Origin: Salvia splendens
Taxonomy: Eukaryota > Streptophyta > Magnoliopsida > Lamiales > Lamiaceae
Direction of reading: 5' to 3'
Length of the DNA stretch: 64,000 nucleotides
NCBI RefSeq assembly: GCF_004379255.2
Contig: NC_056047.1
Coordinates: 17,498,293 to 17,562,292 of the forward strand
Shown: piece after piece, positions 34,536 through 46,601 of the stretch
Layout: each line of letters opens with the position of its first letter
How positions within the stretch are numbered: the first letter of the stretch is position 1
The notes under the pieces: model-generated
Told to the model about the DNA's origin: nothing
Seen by the model: the letters and a program-made list of their open reading frames with translations, nothing else
Databases searched by the model: none
Made by a program: the position numbers and the translations under genes

Positions 34536-37378
34536 TTAGCTATGGACTTTAAAGCATACCAACTTGGGAAACAACTGCAGCAATTCATCACGGCTTCGCC
34601 TCTGAAACATAATGTAAATATTGATAGAATTATTTCAAGTAGGTATATTGTATCTATGAAGGAAATCAGTGTATACCTTTATGCCGATACAACCGTTAAC
34701 ATCGAGCGTCGTAAGCGTAGCCGAACAGCAGCCTGAGAGAGCCTCCAAGCTCTTGTCTGTAACTCCCACTATTCCAAACAGGCTGCACTAGTAAATCACA
34801 TCAGAATCTCAACAGACTAAACTGTCAACTTATTCAAGAATCATATCAAAGTTGTAGTAATATTTTAGGCATAAAAACCATAAGAAACTCCTATCCATAT
34901 ATATATATATATATATTAATGTTCTAAATACTCACCTCAGAAACTCGAGAGATTTGCAGCCTTCTGCAAGAGAGACAACTCCTTGATCAGTGATGCGCAC
35001 GCACCTGTTCATATAAACGACACAAGCACTTGGGGGTATGAATATGCTATTTTAGCTTCATCAAATGACAAACGGGGCAGCCACTGACATTCCACGTACC
35101 AAGTCAAATTTAGCGAAGTTAGGTTCTTGCACTTAGCTATACAAGAAAGGCCATCATCAGACAGATTCTGAAAAGTAATCCATAGTCATGTTTATTGTGC
35201 TAAAGTGAATTCTTTAACCAAAACATTGTTTCTTGAATGGATTATTGTATACCTGAGCACCACAGAGATCTAAGAATCGCAGGTGAGTCAAGAGCGATAT
35301 CCTCTTGTAGGCGGCATCTGTGAAACTGTATGGACGTAGATATATATTAGAATAATCGTTCTTAATATTCTCAGTGCTTTAGATTCTGAGAAATTTTTTT
35401 ATGAACTTTACCTGGAAAGGGCGTAAAGATTCAAACTATGAAGTGAGGAGCACTTGACCAGTACCATATCCAAACCCTTGTCCGTTATCTTGACACATCT
35501 AAATCAGTCATGCTTGTCAGGACTCATGAGATAGGATAAGGTATTACTTTCGCAACAAAGAGATAACTTGGTGCATTATCAGAATATACTGTTCGGTATT
35601 TCAAGCGGGATGGCCCATTTATATGATCCAACTGAATCATCGAAACTTATAATAATACATCAGAGGTCACTAAGGCCATAATACCTTGTTATGTTCAACA
35701 ACTGCAATCCTTGATAATTTTCGGCAATCAATTTTAAGCTTTCATCAGTGACATTCTGTAGTCTCAGATAAAACCACCCAATGTCAGATGATCACTCTAG
35801 ATAAAAGAATAGTGTATAGCAGCTCAGGCAAAAAAATATATTCACCATACCTTACAACCACTCAGGTTCAAATCAATCACGAGTTTGCAGTTATTAACCA
35901 AGCTCCTAATGCCAAGATCTGACACCCTGCAACAAATTGTTTAAGTTACTGTCGAGTTTGGACGTTTATTGTTGATTTAATCGTGCCAGTATAGAATGAG
36001 TCTATACTAATACACCCAAGTGCATAGCACAGGTATCAATTACCTAACATTCCAGTAGATCGAGAACACCTTCAATTTTGAGCAATTGCTGGTTATAAAT
36101 CCAATTCCAATATCAGATATCTTTTGGCAGCCATTCAAATTAAGAGTCTCTACATTCTTAACAGAATTTCCACACTGCAGAGGAAAATACAGTCACTACT
36201 AAATATACATATATTAGAAAAGAGGATAAACAAGAAACACCATCCTGATTCACAAAAACAAAATCACTCATCCCAATACTTTGCGTTCAGCAAGCACCTT
36301 AGATATATTTTTATAGTTTTTTAGTTCATCAATTAGAAATCTAATAGGTTACTCAGATATATTTCATGATAGTGCCAATGTACCAGGCTCAAAAATAAAA
36401 GAGAATTTTTTCACACAAAATGATCAGCGAGTCAGAGATATAGAAGGATACGATAACAGCTTCCATTCACCACCTTGTTTTTAAGATTTTCAAGATGTTT
36501 GTCTTCAATATCACGGGCGAACTCAAGGTTTATATGCTTCACATTCTGGTATCTCGGCTGCAAAACAAATAACACAAACAGATTCTTCAAACGCAACTCC
36601 AGTAAGTAATGTTCTTCCTTCAATAAAAGCATTACACAATTCGTATATTGTGCTGGCCAATGCTGCTAATAGAAGGACATTCTTGATTGGATTCCTTTAC
36701 AAAAATGAAAGAACTCTTGATTAACATACTAGTTTCCTAGATAGGTACTCATTTACAACATCAACTTATTCAAATATGTCCAATGCTAAGACTAGTACTA
36801 TCTTTCTTCAACTATATTTCTGAATCAGCAAAAAATCCATTTACTGTATTTACAACAGCTGAAATAAATGGCACTAAAGCAGAAAAGGGGAAAGATAGAA
36901 GAAGATATTAACCAGTGAGAGAGCTGCCACAAGGCGATTCCCTGCATCACTCATCTCATGAAAATCAAGAACCTGAAAAAAAAAACCCAAAAAAATGCTA
37001 TTGAAAAAGAAAAAGCTCTCTCTAACTAAAAACAATTAAAGGAGGAATCTTTAATAATCTTACAACGAACCCAACTTCCCCAATAATAAGAATCGAGTTT
37101 AAATCAACAAAACCCAAAGCTCCAATGAATTGATTGAGAAAAAAACCCTATCACCCATTTAATCAAAGTTAACAAATTAGAGAGGAAATAGACTCTGAAG
37201 AAGCACAAATTACCAGCCACAGTGAAGGGTGAGAAACCAAATTACGATTAATCCAAGGGCTAACGAGCAAAAGATTAATCAGGTCCCTTTGAGGGAGCCT
37301 CACACTGACAATCTTCATCACTTTCGGTAACGTTTCTCGGCACCATAATTCCACTGATTCCTCCTTTTCTACTTCCAT
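34536..37378 (-). CDS. F-box/LRR protein, At3g58530-like, twelve exons, 351 aa
   Basis: Exons: 37378-37214, 36972-36913, 36557-36474, 36174-36044, 35926-35851, 35755-35685, 35498-35412, 35325-35253, 35167-35100, 35004-34936, 34782-34677 and 34601-34536; all introns are GT-AG and phases join cleanly. The N-terminal F-box-like part (residues ~10-55, ETLPKVMKIVSVRLPQRDL) is followed by cysteine-containing leucine-rich repeats of the AMN1/RNI type (LNLNGCQKISD, LNLSGCKNVTD, LDLCGAQNLSD, LDVNGCIGIK). It ends CFKVHS. The closest remembered relative is Arabidopsis F-box protein At3g58530 (about 353 aa). Such proteins are probable substrate adaptors of SCF ubiquitin ligases; the target is unknown. 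In exon 11 I chose the second of two nearby AG acceptors because it keeps the repeat register. A (TA)n run lies in an intron at about 34897-34917. Confidence 0.93.
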
Positions 37379-37736
37379 TTTCGCTTCTTCTGGTTTTCGC
37401 TCTTTGCACTTTTGCTTGCGGCTTAACTAAAAAACTGGCGATCGTCTTGTTGTTTTTGCATTTCCCCTCCAGAAAGCATCAGTGGCACGGAATTCCCAAA
37501 AACACCTCCTACCACGTCATACGAACTTCCTACTGCACTACCACGTCATAAGAAATTCTCGAAGGACTTCCTATAATTAAAAAAATTCACAAATTCACAA
37601 ATTAAACAATTTCAGGAAGTAAGAAATTTACGGAATTAAATAGTCGACACGAATACGGAGAAAATGCAACCACTTTATTTAAAAAAAACATACTTCATTA
37701 TAAAAAAATACATAATTACTAAAAAAAATTACATTA

Positions 37737-39145
37737 TTAAAATAAAAACCGGCTTCTCACTCCTCGGATTCCCCGTCGCCGCCACCCCCCCTCGCCGTCA
37801 CCCTCCGACATGTCTCCGAACCACAAATCGCGCGGCATACTATTGATGAGGGGTTTAAGCGACCGCATGTAATGGTGGTTGGTCGATTGGATCCATTCAA
37901 CCATTACACGTAACAAGGTTTCATGTGCCGCGATGCGGGCGAATGAGGGGTTCTCGGGATCGTTTTGGACGGGTGCTGCGATTGGGCCTCGGCGGATCCG
38001 CTGGGGCTTCTCCTCGCCATCCGCGCCGTGAACTTTTGCCCAACCGGGTGACGGCGGCGGGCCAACGATGTGGGTGTCGGGAACTCTGCCTCGGCGGGGG
38101 GAGTTCCGCGGAACCGACACTGCTACTGTACTCTCCGGAGTCGCTGATCTTCGTCCGCTTCGGCCAGCCAGATTCAACACCCGCAGTGAACTTGGCCGAA
38201 GAGTGCACAACAAGTTACACCGCCCAATATTTGAATTCCCCGAAGCCCAACTGAGTGTCAGGGAACTGCTCATGAGACAGGAGCTTCACATCCTAGGCAG
38301 ACATGCCGCTGGTTGCCGAGCGAAGGTTGTTTGTGTAAATGCCGGCAAATCGGCCGAGCTGCCTCTTCAGCCGATCCCACTGTTCCTGGCATTGCTCTCC
38401 GTTGTTAAGCTTCCCCCTGACGGTTTGAACTGGAGGTAGCTTTGGCTAATGCGCCACCACATCCGGTCGATGTGCTGGTTCGCCCCGACGTAAGGATCCT
38501 CCACTACACTGATCCATGCCTTCCCCATCGCGACACACTCGTCCATGATCCAGACGGTCCTCCTGTTCCCGCTGGATCCCTCCCCCACCTCAGCGGCCCC
38601 CTCCTCACCACCGTACATCGGGACGCCCCGTCCCCGGCCCCTTCCTCGCCATGTCCTCCCCCTCATCACTGTCGCCGGTGGTGCGTCAGTGGGAGAATCC
38701 CGGATCAGAGAAAGCCCCAACTCCTCCAGCGAGAACGTGTCATTGCCAGTGAACTGAGTCTCGAGAGGAGAACTCGTCGGGTTGTCCGTCGACAGTAAAT
38801 CCATATAGGGCCAATAGACGTTGTCCACCGGCGATTGGGGGACCCCCTGCCTACTCCCCCCCCACAGCGACATGCGATCCCTGCATCATCCCGGGCATCA
38901 TCATCCCCGGCATTTGGGGCATCATTCCTGACATTCCGGACATCATCCCCGGGCATCTGGGGCATCATCCCATACCACTGCGGGTACATGTTGAAGTATC
39001 TGGGCATTATTCCCGATGGCATTTGAGATTGGGGCATCAAACCCGGCATTCCGGCACTCCCCGGCATTCCGGCACTCCCGCCGATGGGAAAATAAGGCGT
39101 CGGTGACTCGCTAGTGGCTGGGGAATCGCTATCGTGGTGCTCCAT
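37737..39145 (-). pseudogene. Harbinger ORF1 (Myb/SANT-like DNA-binding protein), frameshifted
   Basis: The frame starts MEHHDSDSPATSESPTP (39145) with a Met/Pro/Gly-rich N-terminus, shifts near 38940 to the frame with EELGLSLIRDSPTDA and then WIMDECVAMGKAWISV…GANQHIDRMWWRI, which is the Myb/SANT-like motif of Harbinger ORF1 partners. It then reaches stops and continues as FGEFKYWAV and AGVESGWPKRTKIS (about 38240-38130), ending with a Gly/Arg-rich tail. Several frame changes and stops mean no functional protein. ORF1 proteins normally bind DNA and help import the transposase. Confidence 0.75.
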
Positions 39146-39300
39146 TGTTCTTCGAAAGAAAGGTATTTTTAGAGGGAGAGATACTCGTTAATACAAGTGG
39201 TGCGAATGAAATGAAGTTCAACGGGACGTATTTATAGAAATTAAAAAAAATATTTAATGCAATAAAAGAGAATTCCGCGCGGACGTCTGTGGGAGTCAAC

Positions 39301-41186
39301 TAGGGCTGGGAATCGGTTCGGTTCGGTTCTAACCGAACCGAAAAGTCGGTTAACCGACTCTCCAATTTTTCGAAAACAAAGAACCGGAACCGGAACCGAG
39401 AAGGAATCGGTTCGGTTCGGTTAGGAACCGATTTTACACGGTTCGGTTCGGTTCTAACCGATAGGAACCGAATTGGAAAAAAAAAATTAAAAGGTTGTTG
39501 CCAGGATTCGATCCCTAGTCAATGCTTGAGAAAAACAGCCAACCTACCACTTGCGCTACAATGCTCTTTGTTTTTCTTATGTTTGTAGAAATACTTATGT
39601 TTATATTTCGTATTATAAATTAAAAATAAAAAATAAAAACAACCTATTATAATATGCTTAATCCAACAATTAAAAAAATTTACAACCTGCTCAATCCAAA
39701 AGTAAACATGGCCAGCCAACCTAATAGTATTATAGTACCAAAAGTTCAAATATTCAAAAAAAGTAAACACCGTTCAAAGTTTCCAAAACAACATGGTCAA
39801 TCCAACAAAGTTTACAACCTACTCAATCCAACAAACATTCAAAGTTAAAATATTCAAAAGAAAACCTCCAAGTTCAATTTTTCAAAATTCCAAAACAAAT
39901 GCACGATTAATTTAACTTTGATCTGGATCACTTGAACTAGACCTCAACCAATCCTTCTTCTCCTAGCCCTAGTTCTTCAATTTCAATAGCTTCAAGAATA
40001 TCGAGGTCTGGCCGGTTGCTACCTACGTCTTGGGTGAGAGATTCTGAAGTTTCCATCTTCAAACAGACAACAAATAAAGAATCGGTGGAAGCTGATTGAG
40101 ATAGACTACACAATTGAACACAATAAACAATTTTAAACCAACTGCAAACTTGAACCTATTATATCTAGCATGAGTTCATGGAAACCAAAAAGTACAAAAA
40201 GTCACCAAATAGATCACCACACATCATTTGAGAAAGTCAGCTGAAATGGAAGCAAAATCATCACACATCAAAATGCAGTTAAAAAATTGGAATGGAAGCA
40301 AAATCACCACACATCAAAATTTCGAAAGTCAGCTGAAATGGAAGCAAAATCCAACTCCGCATCAAAACAATGTCTATTTTTTAATGTCTACTTCTATTCC
40401 TAATTTTCTAAGTGGAACTGAACAGTTGAATTCCCACTTTATAGAACACTGTATACACATTATCCCTCCCTCAATTTTCTTCAGCATGTTTTAGATTATT
40501 AACCTTTTTAATTAATGCTTTTGTTAATAATGAAATGTAACTACTTTACAACTCAAAAGATTTAAGTTTGTCATGCCCAAAATTAACCACACGTCAATAT
40601 GAAGAGCACATAAAAAAAGAAACTGAATCATGCAGCTGGAAATTGATGTGCCAAATGCGTGTGTGTATATATATGTCAAAATTGAAAGAGCGAAATTCTG
40701 CAACGGAAAACTAAATTTACCCCTTTCGAATTCTGCAACGGGATTAAAAGAGCGAAATTGAGCTCTCCACCAGATTGAGCTCTCCACCGGCGGAAGGAGT
40801 CGCTGCGGAAGGAGTCGCCGGCGGGTGTGGCGTGTGGGAGGAGCGGTGTGGCGTGTGGGAGGGAGCTCTGGGAGTGGGACTGTGGTATGTGGGAGAAGGG
40901 TTTGTAATTGTTTGGGGATATTGGGCTTCATGTAACTTGGGCTCAAAATCAAAATAAGTCTTTGGGCCAGTTTTAAATAATTAAATTACATCAGCTAAGC
41001 CCAATCGGTTCTTTACGGTTATAACCGATCGGTTCTCGGTTATAACCGAGAACCGATCGTGACCTTCACAAGGGAACCGACACCGAACCGATAACCGAAA
41101 AATTCGGTTATCGGTTAACCGAGAACCGATTTTTTCGGTTCGGTTCTCGGTTAACCGACTAACCGATGACCGAATTCCCAGCCCTA
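39301..41186. mobile_element. Non-autonomous hAT-like element, 1.9 kb, inserted in the Harbinger relic
   Basis: The ends TAGGGCTGGGAATCGG and …CGAATTCCCAGCCCTA are inverted repeats. Perfect 8-bp duplications GAGTCAAC lie at 39293-39300 and 41187-41194. CGGTTC/GAACCG and TAACCG motifs crowd both ends (39310-39475 and 41005-41170). The interior is AT-rich, with no transposase; short coding-like scraps are not recognisable. Confidence 0.92.
39494..39570 (-). other. tRNA-like sequence with A and B boxes inside the hAT element
   Basis: The minus strand reads TAGCGCAAGTGG (A-box-like) and, 44 bases later, GGATCGAATCC (B-box-like). That is the spacing of a tRNA gene. The arms do not fold into a clean cloverleaf by eye, so this may be a tRNA-derived SINE head or a decayed tRNA. 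Confidence 0.35.
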
Positions 41187-41579
41187 GAGTCAACGCAATG
41201 GCGGACGTCCGCGCGGCGTCGCGACGGAATTCCGCGTAAACGCCGCGGAACTGCGGTGTCCTCGGCGGAATTCCGTATCCGTGCCTACCATACACAATGG
41301 CAGACGTCCGCCGTGGAATTCCGGCACACCGGTCGGAATTCCATCGGGACGGGCTCCGTTGCTGATGCTCTCAGCTTTATGCTTATTACCTACTCTCCTA
41401 CACCCAAGTGGAAAAATCTCGAACCTTATACGTATTTCGCGGTTACGGTTGGGTTAGAAAACCGTCGGTTCCAGTTTTGGTTTCGAGCCAACAGTTTTCC
41501 AGCATTTCGCGGTTTGTTTCGATTACGAACCGTCGGTTTTCAGCGGTTTTTTGCAGTTCCGGTTCTGTTTTAAGATTTT

Positions 41580-41728
41580 TCGCGGTTCCGGTACGGTTTC
41601 GGTTATGAAATTTTAGAACTTGAACCAGCCCAGGGTTTCAAAAGTGGCAGTTTCGGTTCCAGTTTAAAACTGTAACCGCATGTTACGATTTCGCAGTTAA
41701 TCACCCGAACCGTAAACCTTGGGCATGT
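41580..41728. mobile_element. Fragment of an hAT-like MITE related to the copy at 42093
   Basis: A right end CCTTGGGCATGTCTA (41714-41728) matches the terminus of the neighbouring 462-bp element. Preceding sequence from about 41440 is full of cggttt/aaccg motifs. The left end could not be placed, so the start is approximate. Confidence 0.45.
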
Positions 41729-41775
41729 CTACTATATAAAACATATCACAACTGGTATTGTGTAGAATTATCTTA

Positions 41776-42002
41776 CTCCCTCCGTCCCCAAAGAGTATGT
41801 ACATTTGTTTCGGCACGAGTTTTAATGCATAATTGAAAAAGCAAGAGAGAGATAAAAAGAAACAGTTTTTAAAGCATTGTTAGTGGAGAATGAGTCTCAC
41901 ATCATTAGAGAGAAAGAAGTTTTAAAATTAAAAAGTTCGTACTTTTAGGACAAATTAAAAAGGAAATAGTTCAATAATAGTATTTTACATGGATGGATGG
42001 AC
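41776..42002. mobile_element. Stowaway MITE
   Basis: The left end CTCCCTCCGTCCC is the canonical Stowaway terminus. The right end GGATGGATGGAC is a diverged complement. TA flanks both sides (41774-41775 and 42003-42004). 227 bp, non-coding. Confidence 0.65.
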
Positions 42003-42092
42003 TATTAAAATGTGTTGATATGTTTCTGTGGTTTTGATCACAAAGTAATGAATATAAAATAAAATATTGTATTTTAGGAGGAGATCCTAACA

Positions 42093-42554
42093 TAGAGATG
42101 CCCAAGGTTTTCAGTTCCGGCGGTTAACCGCGGAATCGTAACAGCCGGTTCCGGTTCCGAACCGGAACCGTGACTTTTTTCTTGAACCGGAACCGCCATA
42201 TTTTGAACCTTGGGCCGATTCCGGTTCTAAATTTTTTGAACCGAAACCATGCCGGAACCGCAAGTTCTGGACGGTTCCAAACCGGAATTGTGAAAAACCG
42301 TCGAAAAACCGTGAAATCTAGCCAGAATAGCGAAAGCCACCGCAAACCGCCGGTTCGGAATCGTGAAAAACCGTAAAAAAATTGCCGGAAAACCGGCGGT
42401 TCTGAACCAGAACCGGAACCGCCGGTTTTTGAACCGAAACCGAAACCGAAACCGTGAAATAGCCTCACGGTTCAGTTCCGGTTCCACATTTCTCGAAACC
42501 GGAACCGGCGGTTCTGAATCAAAACCGTCGGTTTACGAACCGTGGACATGTCTA
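42093..42554. mobile_element. hAT-like MITE, 462 bp
   Basis: The left end TAGAGATGCCCAAGG and the right end, read inward, TAGACATGTCCACGG are imperfect inverted repeats. Perfect 8-bp duplications TCCTAACA lie at 42085-42092 and 42555-42562. Nearly the whole element consists of CCGGTT, GGAACCG and CGGTTT motifs in both orientations, so a transcript would fold strongly. Confidence 0.88.
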
Positions 42555-42726
42555 TCCTAACATGGGCCACAACATGTTTGATAATTTTGTATCATTGTTT
42601 AGAAGATCTCTAAGTTACATCAACTTGAGGCAAAAGGCTAACAATGAATACTCAAAATTTAGTTAGATTTTGAACTTGATGATCTTCATAGAATATCATT
42701 ACAAAGAAACTACTTCAAATTGTAGT

Positions 42727-44419
42727 TTATGCAGTTGAATCTCCCGTAGGTCCAACTAGTTTTGCATTGAGAAGTGGCTGCAATGCCTTAACCACGATCG
42801 TCATATTTGGTCGGAAATCGGCCTCGTATTGCACGCACAGTGCCGCCACCGCCGCCATCTGTCAAGCCGGAAAACACTCAGACCATTTCCTCTATTTATA
42901 AATAATTATGTGTTTTTTTTCTTGTTGAATACCTTGGCCATGGCCTTAGGAGGATAGTCCTCTTTGAGCTTTGGATCTATGCATTGTTTCACTTTATCTT
43001 CACTCAATCTTGGAGTTGCCTACATATAATTTCAACATCCATTGGATTAGATTTCATATGTCAATATTTGTATCAATAGTGTTTTTGAGCAAAATCTACT
43101 ATATGTACTTACCCATGTGACCAAACTTTGTTGCCCTTTGGGCATAGTGTGGTCCACTGGCTTCCTCCCAGTCAAGAGTTCTAAAAGCACGACTCCAAAG
43201 CTATACACATCACTCTTTTGAGTTATTTGGCCTGTCATCGCGTACCTAATTAAATCATGAGTCATTAAACTATCCATATATAATTATATATACTCCGTCT
43301 GTTCTTTATATATAAGAACTTTTGAAGTAGCATGAGTTTTAATGCACAATAGGTAAAATATAAGATATATAAAAAGAAAAATCGGGTGAATAACTCACTC
43401 AGGAGCATGGTAACCGAAGGTGCCAAGAACACGAGTAGAGTGCAGGCGAGCCACCGTGTCGGAAGACTGATTCGTCAAGCTATAATCAGCAATTTTAGCT
43501 AGAAAATCATCAAACAAAAGCACATTGCTGGATCTGATATCACGATGCACAACCGGCAGCTGGCATTTCTCGTGCAAAAACTCAAGGCCTCTGGCCGCGC
43601 CATAGGCTATCTTAACCCTCTGATTCCACGTCAGCAGCGGGCCGGGCTCAGCGCCTTGCACCCCTTTCCGACCGTGCAAAACATCATGCAATGAGCCCAT
43701 TGCCGCATATTCATACACTAAAATTTGATTATTTCCTTCAAAGCAATATCCCAACAATGACACGAAATACTCGTTTTTGAGCCTCGACACAATGGAGAGC
43801 TGCTCGGTGATGTCGGTCTCGGTCTCGGATGAGTTCGTGTCGAGCTTCTTGATGGCCGCGGGCCTGCCGTCGCTTAGGGTGGCGAAGTATACTCGGCCAT
43901 AAGAGCCCTCGCCGATGAGGGATTTTTGTCCGAAATGATCGGTTAACCGGTTTAGGTCGATCAACGGCAACGCCGGAAGCTCAATTGGCAACACTTTTTT
44001 CGGCGCTCCGCCTCTCCCGGCGGCCCGAGGGTCCCCTCGATCACCTATGTATGCACATTTATTAAGTAAATTAGACATCATTTTGAAAAAAATTAAAAAA
44101 CATAATCGGACTGTTTCTCTATTTATGCATGTCATTCAATATTAATCTTCTCTGTATCGATTCAATGTTAATCTTCTTCCAATTTTATCAGGTATCCCCG
44201 AAGGGATATATGTATACGTTTAAATGTATTTTTTATACGTGTGAAGAATAGAAACAAAGTATTTTAATAAGACAGAGGGAGTATGTAGTACTATTAAGCA
44301 ACGACATATATACCTCCTCCAGCGGTGCCGGCATAGGCGTTGCCGGGCTTAAGCGGGGTGGTGTGCTGCTTGGGTGGAGGCGCGGCGGCTTCTACCTCCC
44401 CACCTCCACAGCAGAACAT
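42727..44419 (-). CDS. PTI1-like serine/threonine (receptor-like cytoplasmic) kinase, five exons, 367 aa
   Basis: Exons: 44419-44314, 44044-43399, 43245-43113, 43019-42933 and 42858-42727, all GT-AG and in phase. The protein starts [14 protein letters not shown], where the cysteines are likely palmitoylation sites for membrane anchoring. The kinase domain shows the glycine loop [11 protein letters not shown], lysine in AAIKKL, catalytic loop [11 protein letters not shown] and activation segment ending [15 protein letters not shown]; then [16 protein letters not shown] and the C-terminal [17 protein letters not shown]. The DFG position reads DYS (KIADYSL); PTI1 proteins usually carry variants of DFG here. 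PTI1 kinases act downstream of Pto, OXI1/AGC kinases and oxidative or defence signals. The likely 5' leader with an upstream intron lies at about 44420-44780. Confidence 0.93.
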
Positions 44420-44911
44420 TTCTCACCTTTTAACCCTATCAACAATTACAATTACGATGCTCAAGATCTGCAATAAAATACATACAATTACGTTTTAACC
44501 CTATCAACACACCCAATTCCTGAAAAACAAGGAATTAAAATACATTTTGCAACGAAAATTATTAATACAATGAAAAGCCCTTTTTCAATCAAACATGAAA
44601 ATGAATTAAAATTAAAGCAACCTGTAAAGAGACAGAAAGATGGGAAGCAAATCGATGAAATCTTTCTGCCTAATTTTTCTTCTGCGGTTTGAGGCAAATT
44701 CAAAAGGGAAATTTTTTCCCACAGTTTGTTGTGTTTTAACGGGAATATCGCATGCAACAGTTTGAGCCACAAACCACTTCCTCTATTTTAACTCCATTAC
44801 TATGGAATAACATCATAAATAAAAAGTATGTGCTGGTATGTATTTTACAAGTTTATTTCTATCAACAATCAATGAAATCACAACATTTACATTCAAAATA
44901 TCTGAACTAAA

Positions 44912-45050
44912 CCAATGGGTCGCAGGTGGTGACCTTGAGGTCACGGGTTCAAACTCCGCCATCTGCAGGGAGACTTTCGGCCTTAATCCGCAAACCCAGT
45001 CGAGCAGGATTAGCCGGAATCCGCCTACTATCAGCAGTACAACTTCATTG
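44912..45050 (+). mobile_element. Possible tRNA-derived SINE
   Basis: TGGGTCGCAGGTGG (A-box-like) is followed by GGGTTCAAACTCC (B-box-like, 44945-44957) and a GC-richer body with ccgcaaacccagtcgagcagg. This layout is that of plant SINEs with an internal polymerase III promoter. No clear tail or target duplication was found. Confidence 0.4.
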
Positions 45051-45529
45051 CTTTAACTCAAATTATAAGGATGAGAATCATGAGATCATATAAAAACATG
45101 GAACCACACTTACTATGGAGTATAGTACAAAGATCCTAATACTAATGTTTAATTGGGAGTGTATGCAATTATGTTTAACTACTACTACTAGTAGTAGTAT
45201 ATAAATTATTATACTGGTTGTTTTATCCACTCTTGTTTGGTAGTAGTAACTTTTTCAAGCTCTGTCTTTCTCACAATATTTACCGATAAAACACTACTGG
45301 TAATAAATTTACTCATTCGTTGATATATAAATTTTTGAACTACAAAATATACACATCAAAAGGAATACATTGTACATGTAGATACATCACACATAGGCTA
45401 GCACTAGAACTAGCCGACGCTCTAGCCAAAAAACAAATTGACAAATACGATTAATTCATTTTAATTGTTGGTATTTATCAAATATTAAAAAAAATGAAGT
45501 GCAATGAGTTGTAAATATAGATTATTAAA

Positions 45530-45655
45530 AAATTGGCTAGCAGACCAGTGTCTGCGCAATAGCGGACTAGCGATCGGTTAACGGTGCTAGGTCGCGGATG
45601 AGCGCTCGTCCTACTTCGGGACGTCCCCACGCCCTAACCGCTATTGCGGATGCTC
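45530..45655. mobile_element. Harbinger MITE fragment (one end only)
   Basis: The right end reads inward as GAGCATCCGCAATAGCGG and is followed by TTA, like other Harbinger termini here. A GC-rich body of about 120 bp precedes it. The matching left end is not visible. Confidence 0.4.
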
Positions 45656-46601
45656 TTAGTATGCTGACCGTTGTCTAGAGACAGCTAGTGGAAAGATGTT
45701 TATATAAATGTATACTCTTTCCATAAACAATATCTATTCTGTGATATCTTTCTTTGCATAACCGATTGCCTTTAGCAAAGCCAAATTTATAGTAGAAGTT
45801 TGATAGATGGTTAGCATTCTTCTAGTGATTTTTTAGTTGAATTTTATTTATTAAAAATTGAATGAATAATAGACATTTTGATCTTTCAAATTATGGTTAC
45901 ATTAATAAATTGAATGAATATAGACGTTTTGACCTTTCAAATATTTATCACATTAATGAAAAGAATGGTTTTAAGTAATAAAAAAAAATTATTTAAAATA
46001 ATATTTTTATAAATACTACTACCAAAACTCTCCTTTTAGATAAATAGATAAATAATAAAGCGTTCAAAAGGTTACAATAGCGATATTTATGAAGAGAAAA
46101 CAAATAAATAATGAGTCTTGGTATTATTTCTATCCATCCAATCTTTCAGTTCACTAAAGAACAACGTAGAAATTAAAACTCTAAATTCCACAAATATTGA
46201 CATTTTCCTCTCGAAAAATTAATTTCACTGGGACCTCTCAATAAATGTAGCGTTGTCCAACTAATTATATCGACCAAGAAAGGCACATCACATTCGATTA
46301 ATACTTAAATATAACCTTTCATATTATTGTCATTTATTTTATAATTTAAAACTCAATAATATGAGATTTAATTACACCCACCCATTTCGTTATAATTGAA
46401 GTTATTCTTTGTCGAATAATACTACTTGCTAGGCAGTTACTCTGTCGGCAACAATTTTTTTCCTTTACATACACTAAGATACAACTATTTTATAATAATT
46501 TCTTATTTAAACCACTATGAATTTAAATACTAATAAAGAGATTTGGTACTCCTCATTATTTGATAGTTTAAACATCTTCAATACATGCATTGTGTTTGTA
46601 T

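Larger units (their letters stand above)
37471..41370 (-). mobile_element. Harbinger-type relic, interrupted by an hAT element
   Basis: The left end has AAGCATCAGTGGC and the right end, read inward, GAGCATCAGCAACGG; both sides are rich in ggaattcc and gcggacgtc motifs. An ORF1-type gene lies on the minus strand, and an AT-rich tract at 37660-37745 resembles the 3' tails of other Harbinger elements in the window. The hAT copy at 39301-41186 splits it. No TAA duplication can be shown, so the ends are approximate. No transposase is present. Confidence 0.6.
44420..46599. other. PTI1-like 5' flank and AT-rich intergenic DNA
   Basis: Contains the kinase leader, a possible SINE (44912-45050) and a Harbinger MITE end (45530-45655), listed separately. 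The rest (45060-45530 and 45660-46600) is AT-rich with no gene recognised. Confidence 0.5.

Noticed and set aside
41408..42487. Phe/Arg/Gly-rich open frames on both strands
   Set aside because: They are translations of the cggtttt/aaccg words of hAT-like ends.
43288..43385. Possible Stowaway fragment in a PTI1 intron (tactccgtctgttc…)
   Set aside because: Only a short diverged left end is visible and no right end or TA duplication can be fixed.
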